From NCBI GenBank assembly GCA_003510765.1, contig DOKV01000017.1:1-6470 (forward strand): a stretch of 6,470 nt of DNA. Direction: 5' to 3'. Source of the stretch: Clostridiaceae bacterium. Its GTDB lineage: Bacteria; Bacillota; Clostridia; Clostridiales; Clostridiaceae. The first letter of the stretch is position 1. Every line of letters begins with the position of its first letter. A program made the translations under genes and the position numbers. Positions 1 to 6,433 of the stretch are shown piece by piece. Below the pieces are notes generated by a model. The model had not been told where the DNA came from, did no database searches, and saw nothing but the letters and a program-made list of their open reading frames with translations.

Positions 1-1
1 T

Positions 2-595
2 AGCCATGAGAGGTTCAAGGATAAGAAAAACATCTATTTGGTATTTACCAAAACAGGCACTTGGCTCTCCAGAGTCATTGCCACTTTTTCAGACATGAAA
101 TACGTCCATGCGTCCATCAGTTTTGATGACAGCTTTACAAAGATGTATTCTTTTGGTCGTAAAAACCCCAACAATCCATTCTCCGGGGGTTTTGTAGAAG
201 AAAATTTAAAGGCAGGCGTCTATGAACGGTTCACCGATGCCAGGTGTCTCATCTATAAGGTTCGGGTAACCCCCTTACAGTATGACTCCTTGAAACACGA
301 ACTATTAAGATTCCAAAGTGATGCAGACAAGTATCATTACAATCTCTTGGGTCTTGTGGGTGCAAAGTTTGGCATCTCCGTCAAGAGAAAGCACCACTAT
401 TTTTGTTCCCAGTTTGTATCAGAGCTTCTTATCATGAGTAAGGTCTATGACATTGACAAAGAACCCGAGCTCATCGCCCCCAATGATTTGTATAGCATGG
501 AGAACCTAGAACTACTCTATGAAGGATTCATCAGTCAGTTCCAACCCCAAGTCCTCCCCATGGATCTCCCTCTCAAAAGACCAGCCATTATTTAA
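2..595 (+). CDS. Permuted papain-like (YiiX/C92-type) Cys-His hydrolase, 5'-partial
   Basis: The frame is open to the left edge and ends at TAA 593-595. The protein resembles the circularly permuted papain-like YiiX/NlpC-P60 superfamily, thiol hydrolases acting on amide or ester bonds; the substrate of this branch is not established. In this fold the catalytic His precedes the Cys. Counting from the TTG at 38, the His would be H24 in KYVHASISFD and the Cys C123 in YFCSQFVSEL; MYSFGRKNP near residue 36 also looks family-typical. No signal peptide or membrane segment is visible. The TTG at 38 is the first possible start in the window, but it has no Shine-Dalgarno and would cut into the first beta strand (frame reads KKNIYLVFTKTGTW). 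The twelve codons before it look like protein, so the gene probably starts upstream of the window. It converges on ilvE. Family call fairly sure, function not. Confidence 0.75.
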   Translation, partial: SHERFKDKKNIYLVFTKTGTWLSRVIATFSDMKYVHASISFDDSFTKMYSFGRKNPNNPFSGGFVEENLKAGVYERFTDARCLIYKVRVTPLQYDSLKHELLRFQSDADKYHYNLLGLVGAKFGISVKRKHHYFCSQFVSELLIMSKVYDIDKEPELIAPNDLYSMENLELLYEGFISQFQPQVLPMDLPLKRPAII

Positions 596-663
596 TTTAA
601 TTTTTCATTCCTTATTTTTTAACTCCTTGTATAGAAGAAAGCCCTCCTTCATGGGCATCCAAA

Positions 664-701
664 AGAGCCTCCTTTCAGCTACTTCGCTGAGAGGAGGCTC
701 T
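664..701. terminator. Convergent hairpin terminator between the hydrolase gene and ilvE
   Basis: A 16-bp stem pairs 664-679 with 686-701 around a 6-base loop (680-685). On the + strand all pairs form with one G-U wobble (674/691); on the - strand that pair becomes an A-C mismatch. It lies 68 bases after the hydrolase stop and 25 bases after the ilvE stop. For ilvE the stem runs straight into TTTT then GG, a short U tail. For the + strand the T5 run (712-716) is about ten bases beyond the stem. It probably serves both genes, more clearly as a strong RNA 3'-end structure than as a textbook terminator in either direction. Confidence 0.7.
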
Positions 702-726
702 ACTCATTGGTCTTTTTATGAGAATT

Positions 727-1797
727 CTAGAGCTTTACTGTCCACTCATAAGGATCCTCAATTTTTCCCCATTGGATGCCTGTTAAGCCATCATAAAGCT
801 TTTGGGTCACTTCTCCAATGTTTCCGGTGCCCACCACAAGGGTTTCTCCCTTATACGTAAGCTGTCCCACTGGCGAAACCACTGCAGCGGTACCTGTACC
901 CCAAGCTTCTTCCAGCTTGCCAGCTTTTGCTGCTGCCACCAGTTCTTCTACACTGATTTGGCGCTCTTCCACGTCATAGCCCCAAGATTTGATCAGTGCT
1001 AAACTAGACTTTCTTGTGATCCCTGGAAGAACAGAACCATTTAAGGCTGGGGTCACTACTTTGCCATCGATTTTGAACATGATGTTCATGGCGCCCACTT
1101 CTTCAATGTACTTTCTTTCCACACCATCTAGCCATAATACCTGGGCAAAGCCTTGCTCCGCTGCTCTTTTAGAAGCTCTAATAGATGCCGCATAGTTTCC
1201 ACCACACTTGGCAAAACCTGTGCCCCCACGCACAGCGCGCACATCTTCATCTTCGATGAGGATCTTGATGGGATTGATGCCTTCTGGGTAGTAGTTGCCC
1301 ACAGGACAAGTCAATATACAGAACAGGTAGCTATCAGATGCCTGAACTCCAAGACCCACATCTGTGGCAATCATAAAGGGTCTGATGTAGAGGGACGCCC
1401 CCTTTTCATGAGGTACCCAATCCTTATCCACTTCCACCAGTCTTCTTAAGGCTTCCATGAACATATCTTCATCCATGGCAGGCATGCTGACACGAGCGCC
1501 AGAAGCGGCCATTCTACGAATGTTCTCAAAGGGTCTGAAGAACTGGACTTCCCCATCTTCTCTTCTATAAGCTTTCATACCTTCAAAAATTTCTTGGGCA
1601 TAATGGAACACCATGGCCCCCATGTCCATGGGAATGGGCTCATGAGGTACAATTCTTGCATCATGCCATCCATCCTTACTGTTGTACTCCATTAAAAACA
1701 TGTGATCGGAGAAGGTCTTCCCGAATCTCACCTTGCTCATATCCTTTGGAATTTCTCTTTTGTCTTCTCTTAGCGTAATCTTAATGTCTTGAATCAC
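727..1797 (-). CDS. ilvE: Branched-chain amino acid aminotransferase (class IV, BCAT type II)
   Basis: PLP-dependent cytoplasmic enzyme that transfers the amino group between glutamate and the 2-oxo acids of leucine, isoleucine and valine: the last step of their synthesis and the first of their breakdown. From the start chosen here it has 356 residues, normal for the long BCAT II group. The Schiff-base lysine is K197 in GTGFAKCGGNYAAS. Also seen are the PLP-side EEVGAMNIMF motif (about 232-241), LPGITR (about 257-262) and the phosphate-binding GTGTAAVVSPVG loop (about 300-311). The last reads AVVS where mammalian BCATs carry a CxxC redox centre, so thiol switching is not expected. A GTG at 1806 would add three residues but lies against the AAAGGGG ribosome site; GTG 1797 has 8-base spacing and is preferred. 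A dedicated promoter lies upstream and a hairpin follows the stop. Confidence 0.95.
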   Translation of the reverse strand: MIQDIKITLREDKREIPKDMSKVRFGKTFSDHMFLMEYNSKDGWHDARIVPHEPIPMDMGAMVFHYAQEIFEGMKAYRREDGEVQFFRPFENIRRMAASGARVSMPAMDEDMFMEALRRLVEVDKDWVPHEKGASLYIRPFMIATDVGLGVQASDSYLFCILTCPVGNYYPEGINPIKILIEDEDVRAVRGGTGFAKCGGNYAASIRASKRAAEQGFAQVLWLDGVERKYIEEVGAMNIMFKIDGKVVTPALNGSVLPGITRKSSLALIKSWGYDVEERQISVEELVAAAKAGKLEEAWGTGTAAVVSPVGQLTYKGETLVVGTGNIGEVTQKLYDGLTGIQWGKIEDPYEWTVKL

Positions 1798-1805
1798 AAA
1801 CAACA

Positions 1806-1812
1806 CCCCTTT
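1806..1812 (-). promoter_or_regulatory. Ribosome binding site that decides the ilvE start
   Basis: AAAGGGG reads 1812 to 1806 on the - strand. Eight bases separate it from the GTG at 1797-1795. It touches the GTG at 1806-1804 (the last G is shared) and is only 2 bases from the TTG at 1803-1801, so only the third candidate has workable spacing. Confidence 0.75.
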
Positions 1813-1829
1813 TACTGTTTCTTTGTTTT

Positions 1830-1857
1830 ATTATACCCCATTAAGGAAGATGTTCAA
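1830..1857 (-). promoter_or_regulatory. Sigma-A-type promoter of ilvE
   Basis: On the - strand a perfect -10 TATAAT (1835-1830) lies 16 bases from a -35 TTGAAC (1857-1852), which matches four of six consensus positions. Transcription would start near 1823, giving a leader of only about 25 bases before the GTG at 1797. That leaves no room for a T-box, riboswitch or peptide attenuator downstream of this promoter. A small inverted repeat, AAAGG-TC-CCTTT, sits just upstream of the -35 box and could be an operator half-site pair, but this is weak. Confidence 0.75.
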
Positions 1858-2106
1858 TAAAGGGACCTTTGTCATGGCCTCAACGAAAACATTATCATCA
1901 TAAGGAAAGGACTCTTTTCTTATCTGATTCACAAAGATTTTTCCTTCGTACTATGAATTTTTCGCTGATTCTTTCTCCGGGATAAAGAATTGCTATATCT
2001 GTATTTTTATGCCAAGATATCCTTTTCATTGTTAAAACTTATACAGAAATTCCTGGAGTTTCTATCAATATACTAAAGCCTTCTAGGAATTATTTATCCT
2101 TAGGCC
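1858..2106. other. Non-coding gap between the TspO-like gene and ilvE
   Basis: Beyond the ilvE promoter this gap holds no convincing gene. The longest small frame I traced by hand is 43 codons on the - strand (2029-1898), with an ATG but no Shine-Dalgarno and no recognisable motif. Two dyads are visible: ATTCTTT / AAAGAAT (1968-1974 and 1984-1990, 9-base loop) and AATTCCT / AGGAATT (2048-2054 and 2085-2091). Neither is followed by a good U tail in the direction needed to end the TspO-like transcript. I see no tRNA or known riboswitch pattern. Confidence 0.5.
2048..2091. repeat. Imperfect inverted repeat downstream of the TspO-like gene
   Basis: AATTCCT (2048-2054) is the reverse complement of AGGAATT (2085-2091). 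On the + strand pairing can extend inward by four more pairs, two of them G-U; on the - strand those two become mismatches. The loop is about 22 bases. It lies 16 bases past the TspO-like stop and could be that gene's 3'-end hairpin, but the - strand sequence after it (TCTGTATAAG) has no T run, so a terminator call is weak. Confidence 0.3.
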
Positions 2107-2943
2107 CTAAGAATCTTTCTTCTTGGCAAAAAAGAGGTATCCTTCCGCCATGACAAACAAGAAGAGACATACACCTACACTAAGGATGATCAAGGGATAG
2201 GCTCTTTGAAAACCTTCTTCCGAAACATGTTTTAAGAGGATGCCTCCATAAGCCCAAAGGAAGACTAGGCCATAGGCCATGTCTTTCTGAGAAAACATCG
2301 TGAGGATGCCAATGGCTGCCCCCACAAATAGGATGAGCACCATCCAGAAGGTTTCTGATATGCCAAAGCCCTCCCAGCCAATGGATACCAAAAAGATGGT
2401 GACATTGGCGATGGTGGCCACGGTGATCCATCCAAAGTAAATGCTAAAAGGAAGCCTTATGAAAAACTTTTCTCGAAGGTTTAAGACAGCCTTCTTGGTG
2501 TCTTTATTGATGAACAGAAGGCAAAGAAGAATCACCCCCATGAATACAAGAGACAGTGGCATCTTCTCATAATGCCAAGCAAAAATCCAAGCACTGTTGG
2601 CCAAGGAAGAGACAGCAAACAAGATGCCAATTCTTGTGAGTAGCCTTTTGTTCCCATCCCGAGCCCCACCCTTTAAAATGCCCAGTTGATAGAGGACATA
2701 AAGTCCTAGGAGAAGATAAATAAGCCCCCAAATGCTGAAGGTTACTCCTGCAGGGGCAAATAGATTGGGATAGCCATCGGAGATCTCTCCTGTGTTTTTA
2801 CCCCCCAAGGGCAGGGCATTGGCCAGGGCGTTTAATGTGAGCATAAGAAGATAGGTTACGGTCACCACGATTCTTACAGATACTGTCGGTGTTTTTTCAT
2901 TCATCATTCTTCCCCTCTTTCCATTTGTTGATATCTCTAGCAT
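2107..2943 (-). CDS. TspO/MBR-like (tryptophan-rich sensory protein family) membrane protein, extended form
   Basis: Integral membrane protein with about seven or eight hydrophobic segments, near residues 24-45, 63-86, 104-123, 129-145, 161-188, 198-217, 221-239 and 247-273. Several stretches fit the TspO/MBR family: LFAPAGVTFSIWGLIYLLLG (61-80), SLANSAWIFAWHY (113-125) and LPFSIYFGWITVATIANV (164-181), comparable to the conserved Trp/Asn/Pro positions of TspO. Classical TspO has about 160 residues and five helices and binds porphyrins or other tetrapyrroles; this longer form has extra C-terminal helices, and its ligand is unknown. The start is uncertain. ATG 2943 has a perfect AAGGAGG but 12 bases away; ATGs at 2907 and 2904 have GAGGGG at 4 and 7 bases and would drop a hydrophilic 12-residue N-terminus. 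It stands alone between a strong terminator upstream and the ilvE promoter downstream. Confidence 0.75.
   Translation of the reverse strand: MLEISTNGKRGRMMNEKTPTVSVRIVVTVTYLLMLTLNALANALPLGGKNTGEISDGYPNLFAPAGVTFSIWGLIYLLLGLYVLYQLGILKGGARDGNKRLLTRIGILFAVSSLANSAWIFAWHYEKMPLSLVFMGVILLCLLFINKDTKKAVLNLREKFFIRLPFSIYFGWITVATIANVTIFLVSIGWEGFGISETFWMVLILFVGAAIGILTMFSQKDMAYGLVFLWAYGGILLKHVSEEGFQRAYPLIILSVGVCLFLFVMAEGYLFFAKKKDS
2912..2917 (-). promoter_or_regulatory. Internal ribosome binding site supporting a shorter TspO-like protein
   Basis: GAGGGG (2917-2912) precedes ATG 2907 by 4 bases and ATG 2904 by 7. The second spacing is optimal and gives a protein beginning MNEKTPTVS, close to the first membrane helix. 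It competes with ATG 2943 and its AAGGAGG (2962-2956, 12-base gap). Confidence 0.5.
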
Positions 2944-2955
2944 ACCTTATAATAT

Positions 2956-2962
2956 CCTCCTT
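2956..2962 (-). promoter_or_regulatory. Upstream Shine-Dalgarno for the long TspO-like start
   Basis: AAGGAGG (2962-2956) is a full anti-SD match, but 12 bases separate it from ATG 2943, longer than usual. No ATG, GTG or TTG occurs at the ideal distance. The 110 bases between here and the upstream terminator must hold this gene's promoter, yet I find no convincing -35/-10 pair there. Confidence 0.4.
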
Positions 2963-3052
2963 GAATTGGCGCCTTCTAAGGATTCACAGATTGTTCAAGC
3001 TTCACCAAAAGGATCTTCCCAGGGCTGTTCTAGAGGAGACATCACTTGTCAG

Positions 3053-3103
3053 AAAAAAACACCTCTTCTTACCTTTTCACGGAAAAAGGTAGGAAGAGGT
3101 GTT
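3053..3103 (-). terminator. Strong intrinsic terminator of the PAS-GGDEF-HD-GYP gene
   Basis: On the - strand, 17 bases after the stop at 3121, a stem of about 20 bp (3103-3084 with 3077-3058, loop 3083-3078, one mismatch at 3092/3069) is followed directly by an unbroken T run (complement of A3053-A3059). This is a textbook Rho-independent terminator and should isolate the TspO-like gene from read-through. Confidence 0.93.
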
Positions 3104-3120
3104 CCTTCATGGGTTGATTT

Positions 3121-6100
3121 TTATAGGATCTTTTCAATGAAAAGCTTTGTGAGTTCTGGGTCAAACTGCGTCCCCGCATATTTTCGAAGCTCCAAGATGG
3201 CCTCTTCTTTAGACATGGGCTGCCTGTAACTATGTTTCCCTGTCATGGTCTCGTAGGCATCGGCGATGGCGATGATGCGTGACGCTTCAGGGATGTCCTT
3301 CCCTTTGATGTTTTGGGGATAGCCTGTGCCATTCCACCATTCATGGTGGCTCAGGACAATCTCTGCCAAATGCTTATAATCGTCCACTTCTTTCAGAAGT
3401 TGATACCCAATCTCTGCATGTTTACGCACTTGTGTAAGTTCTTTGTCAGACAACTTCCCCATGCGATGAAGGAGTTCTTTGGGCACCATAACTTTCCCAA
3501 TATCGTGGAATTTTCCAGCGGTATAGACCTTTTCCATTTGCTTTTCATCATAGCCCAATGCTTGGGCAAACTTTGACGACAATGTAGCCACCGCTTGGGA
3601 ATGTAAGGTAACCTCTGGATGAGTACGACCCAGTTTATGAACGAGCTTTTCCATGGTGCGTTTTTTTACGGTTTTACCATAGCGAAGCTTATTTCGATAC
3701 ATGTTGTTGTCTGCTTCTGTGAAGAGCTCTTCAAAATGATCCTCAGAAGATCTCATGACAGAATACCCTATGGCCAGGGACACTTGCAGTGAATCCACAT
3801 GGGTTTTTGAAGCCACAGAGACGATGCGATCCTTTAAGGCTTTGGCTTGGGCCCGATCGCTGTTGGGCAGGAGTAGTACAAACTCATCCCCACCAGTTCT
3901 ACACACGATGTCTCCGACCCTTGTGACTTCCTTACAGATACCAGCCACCGTCCTTAGGAGCTCATCTCCCGTGGAATGCCCAAAGGCATCATTGGTGAGT
4001 TTTAAGCCGTTGACGTCCACCACCATGATGGTCAGTGGCATACTAAGTTTATCATCCAGGTTTTTGATGAAATCATTAAGATAGCGCCTATTATAAAGTC
4101 CTGTTAAGGCATCTCGATAACTAAGATCTTCAATGTTCTTCATTTCCTCACGACGTTTGGTCACATCCTTGAACATGACCACAGCGCCAATGGTTGAATT
4201 GTTGCTCCCCGAAATGGGGGATGCGGTGAGTTCCACAAAGACTTCACTGCAATCTTTAGAAATGAGCTTATGGTCTTCTGAAAGCTCAATGGTTTCATTT
4301 TTCTTCATGGTTTCCAGGGCGATGTTGATGGTGCGATAGCCCTTTTTATCCGTGATGTTTAACACGTCTTCCAGGTATTTCCCTGTGGCTTCTTCTTGTA
4401 CCCACCCGGTTAAGTACTCTGCCATGTTGTTCATGATCACCACTTTGCCTTCGTCATCGGTGGAAATCACCGCATCTGCAGCAGAGTGGATGGTGTTTTT
4501 AAAGAGGTCTTTTTCAATGAGGAAGAAACTTTCCAGTTGTTTTCTCTCGGTGATGTCTCGTATGAAGTTGATGAAGATGGTTTTGTCGTCTTCCAGCACC
4601 GACACAGAGATTTCCACATCAAATGCACTGCCATCTTTTCGCCGATGACGAGACTCAAAAAGAGCAGAGCCTTCTTTTAGAATATGCTCAGTTCTCCTTT
4701 TCACCGCTTCTTCGTCTTCAGCGATGGTATGAAGGAACACCGAAGTGCCAATGATTTCTTCTCTACTATACCCCGACATTCTGCAGTAGGCTTCGTTGAC
4801 ATCGGTGATGATGAGGTCTTGGTCCACGGCGTAATAGCCATCTTTGGCTGTTTCAAGCACCTTTTGTAAGAAGCGCTCTCTGGATTTTCTTTCTTTTTCC
4901 GCACGTACTTCGCTGGTGATGTCTCTTTGGTTCCCAAAGATCCCCAGCACTTGTCCGTAGCTATCATAAAGGCAGGTGTAATCACTGGAGATGTAGATGT
5001 GTTTTCCGTTTTTACGCTCTTTTTTCACCACCATTTGATGGTTGCCGTGATTTAAAAGTTCGATCCAATGGTCTTTGCCTTCTTCTAGGTCTGTGAAGAC
5101 TTCCTTCACAATGGCATCTTCTAAAAGAGCGTCTTCTGAAATGTTGTACAAACTCACCATGGCAGGGTTGATCCGCTGCATCCTAAGTCCCTTATAAATC
5201 TTCACCAAAGCTTCTTCTTGACCCTCGCCCATGACCCACTTCACAGGTTCATCCAGCATCATGAAAAATTTTCCACTGATGGACTGGGTAAAGTAGATGT
5301 TCAGCATTCGTTCATTCTCTGCCAGCTTTTCTTCCGCGAGCTTTCGCTCGGTGATGTCTCGACTAATCCCTAGAACCCCCATGAGGGTGTTATGAGGACC
5401 AAAATAAGGCGTTTTTAGTGTTTCCACGAAGCTTCTTGAGCCATCTACTTTATAGACCCATTCTTCGTTCTTTCTCGGAGTCAAATCTCTAAAGATTTGC
5501 TCATCCTTACTTAAGAACAAATCCGCCACATCTTTGGCATACAAGTCATAGTCACTGTGCCCAATGATTTGATTTTTGGTTAAGCCCGTAAACTCTGCAA
5601 AATTCTTATTACACCCTCTATAAATCCCATGAATGTCTTTGAAAAAGACCAAATCATAGATGGAGTCTAAAAATCGATTGATGGGGCTTCCCAAATCTTC
5701 TAGCCCAGCAATCATATTCCCATCGTAGGGCGTAACAGTACCTTTAGAAAGTTCTTTCTTTAAGGCAGGCATATTTTCATGGATGTTGATGTTATAGGAT
5801 CCATCAATTACAGCTAGGGTCTTATAAAACTCTGTGGTCCCGATGATGGTTCCTTCTGAGTCTCTAGCCAAGGTGATGGTCCCAGTGAGCATGACCACTT
5901 CCCCTGAGGCTTTCACAAAGGAAAGGCTCCGATCTCCTGCCGGGGCATGCCCCTTTTGAATCTCCCCTAGAATGCTTTCATAGGTTTTTTGAGAGTCCCA
6001 GTGCAGCAAAGACCATATGGTTTTTCTCTTGAGTTCTTCTTCCTTGTACCCTAAAGCTTCTCTTAGGGTTTCATTGAAATACAAGAGATCTCCAGCAAGA

Positions 6101-6180
6101 CTAATAGACTGAATCATCGTGCTCGAATAATTCAGCATCTCATGCCAAGTAGGCTTTTCCTGATATGTATGATTTTCCAT
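3121..6180 (-). CDS. Five-PAS, GGDEF, HD-GYP protein: bifunctional cyclic-di-GMP synthase/phosphodiesterase
   Basis: Cytoplasmic 1019-residue signalling enzyme; no membrane segment or signal peptide. Domains: PAS1 about 12-120, PAS2 165-279, a divergent PAS3 290-425, PAS4 433-547, PAS5 552-677, GGDEF 684-838, HD-GYP about 845-1019. PAS2 to PAS5 each end in an RDITERK-like exit motif. The GGDEF domain (two GTP to cyclic di-GMP) has DALTGLYNRR at its entry, metal-binding D722, N730/D731, GGDEF 763-767 and the RxxD product-inhibition site R754-D757 at the canonical five-residue distance. The HD-GYP domain (cyclic di-GMP hydrolysis) has H860, HD 892-893, K896, H921, HH 945-946, GYP 953-955 and D974, so both halves look active by motif. 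Which activity dominates, and what the PAS domains sense, cannot be read from sequence. ATG 6180 has AGGAGG 5 bases upstream. It has its own promoter and terminator, so it is probably monocistronic. Confidence 0.95.
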   Translation of the reverse strand: MENHTYQEKPTWHEMLNYSSTMIQSISLAGDLLYFNETLREALGYKEEELKRKTIWSLLHWDSQKTYESILGEIQKGHAPAGDRSLSFVKASGEVVMLTGTITLARDSEGTIIGTTEFYKTLAVIDGSYNINIHENMPALKKELSKGTVTPYDGNMIAGLEDLGSPINRFLDSIYDLVFFKDIHGIYRGCNKNFAEFTGLTKNQIIGHSDYDLYAKDVADLFLSKDEQIFRDLTPRKNEEWVYKVDGSRSFVETLKTPYFGPHNTLMGVLGISRDITERKLAEEKLAENERMLNIYFTQSISGKFFMMLDEPVKWVMGEGQEEALVKIYKGLRMQRINPAMVSLYNISEDALLEDAIVKEVFTDLEEGKDHWIELLNHGNHQMVVKKERKNGKHIYISSDYTCLYDSYGQVLGIFGNQRDITSEVRAEKERKSRERFLQKVLETAKDGYYAVDQDLIITDVNEAYCRMSGYSREEIIGTSVFLHTIAEDEEAVKRRTEHILKEGSALFESRHRRKDGSAFDVEISVSVLEDDKTIFINFIRDITERKQLESFFLIEKDLFKNTIHSAADAVISTDDEGKVVIMNNMAEYLTGWVQEEATGKYLEDVLNITDKKGYRTINIALETMKKNETIELSEDHKLISKDCSEVFVELTASPISGSNNSTIGAVVMFKDVTKRREEMKNIEDLSYRDALTGLYNRRYLNDFIKNLDDKLSMPLTIMVVDVNGLKLTNDAFGHSTGDELLRTVAGICKEVTRVGDIVCRTGGDEFVLLLPNSDRAQAKALKDRIVSVASKTHVDSLQVSLAIGYSVMRSSEDHFEELFTEADNNMYRNKLRYGKTVKKRTMEKLVHKLGRTHPEVTLHSQAVATLSSKFAQALGYDEKQMEKVYTAGKFHDIGKVMVPKELLHRMGKLSDKELTQVRKHAEIGYQLLKEVDDYKHLAEIVLSHHEWWNGTGYPQNIKGKDIPEASRIIAIADAYETMTGKHSYRQPMSKEEAILELRKYAGTQFDPELTKLFIEKIL

Positions 6181-6261
6181 GCCATCCTCCTGGTATTTCT
6201 CCCTAACAAGACTTTTTTTATTCTACACCAATGCATAATCACTGTAATCGTTCATCATATA

Positions 6262-6290
6262 ATTATAAACCAGTAAGATGTAGACTTCAA
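6262..6290 (-). promoter_or_regulatory. Sigma-A-type promoter of the cyclic-di-GMP gene
   Basis: On the - strand TTGAAG (6290-6285) and a perfect TATAAT (6267-6262) are 17 bases apart. Transcription would begin near 6255, giving a leader of about 75 bases before ATG 6180. The leader contains an A7 run and the AGGAGG site, but no structure I recognise as a cyclic-di-GMP riboswitch. Confidence 0.7.
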
Positions 6291-6336
6291 CTATAATACC
6301 TTTATCAGAAGTACTTTTTCATTGATTTTTCGTGAA

Positions 6337-6433
6337 TTGTTATACTTTTCTAAAAATATAACCGAATTATTGTTTCCCCGAAATACATAATCAATGATTT
6401 GTCCAAAATTTTACCCTTTGTTATACCTTCTAA
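6337..6433. repeat. Pair of near-identical direct repeats in the upstream region
   Basis: TTGTTATACTTTTCTAA (6337-6353) and TTGTTATACCTTCTAA (6418-6433) differ by one substitution and one single-base indel. They lie in the same orientation 81 bases apart, upstream of the cyclic-di-GMP promoter. They could be regulator binding sites or promoter -10 elements for the + strand; in AT-rich DNA chance is also possible. Confidence 0.4.
6399..6427 (+). promoter_or_regulatory. Possible + strand promoter pointing out of the window
   Basis: TTGTCC (6399-6404) and TATACC (6422-6427) are 17 bases apart, and the -10 is preceded by TGT, forming an extended -10 (TGnTATA). Each box matches four of six consensus positions. 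It would drive a divergent gene beyond the right edge. An ATG at about 6449 opens a frame to the end of the window but has no clear ribosome site. Confidence 0.35.

Noticed and set aside
1870..1902. Nine-codon - strand peptide (MMIMFSLRP) upstream of ilvE as an attenuation leader
   Set aside because: It lies upstream of the clear ilvE promoter, is not rich in Leu/Ile/Val codons, and no paired terminator/antiterminator structure follows.
1898..2029. 43-codon - strand frame beginning MKRISWHKNT between the TspO-like gene and ilvE
   Set aside because: No Shine-Dalgarno before its ATG, no recognisable motif, and a length expected by chance in AT-rich intergenic DNA.
1807..2106. T-box riboswitch upstream of ilvE
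   Set aside because: I could not find the conserved T-box antiterminator core or a terminator hairpin on the - strand, and the promoter lies too close to the gene.
2180..2431. 83-residue - strand frame inside the TspO-like gene, and many other overlapping frames over ilvE and the large gene
   Set aside because: They lie wholly within well-supported genes, lack ribosome sites and have low-complexity or His/Ser-rich translations typical of shadow frames.
645..3113. 11-base match TCCTTCATGGG at 645-655 and 3103-3113, both beside terminators
   Set aside because: Matches of this length are expected several times by chance in a window this size.
4546..5361. 15-base exact repeat (4546-4560 and 5347-5361), 801 bases apart
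   Set aside because: Both copies encode the conserved RDITER exit motif of PAS domains in the same frame, so shared protein sequence explains it; no longer duplication surrounds it.
6181..6260. Cyclic-di-GMP riboswitch in the leader of the PAS-GGDEF-HD-GYP gene
   Set aside because: The leader of about 75 bases is AT-rich, and I see neither GEMM core motifs nor a stable multi-helix fold.
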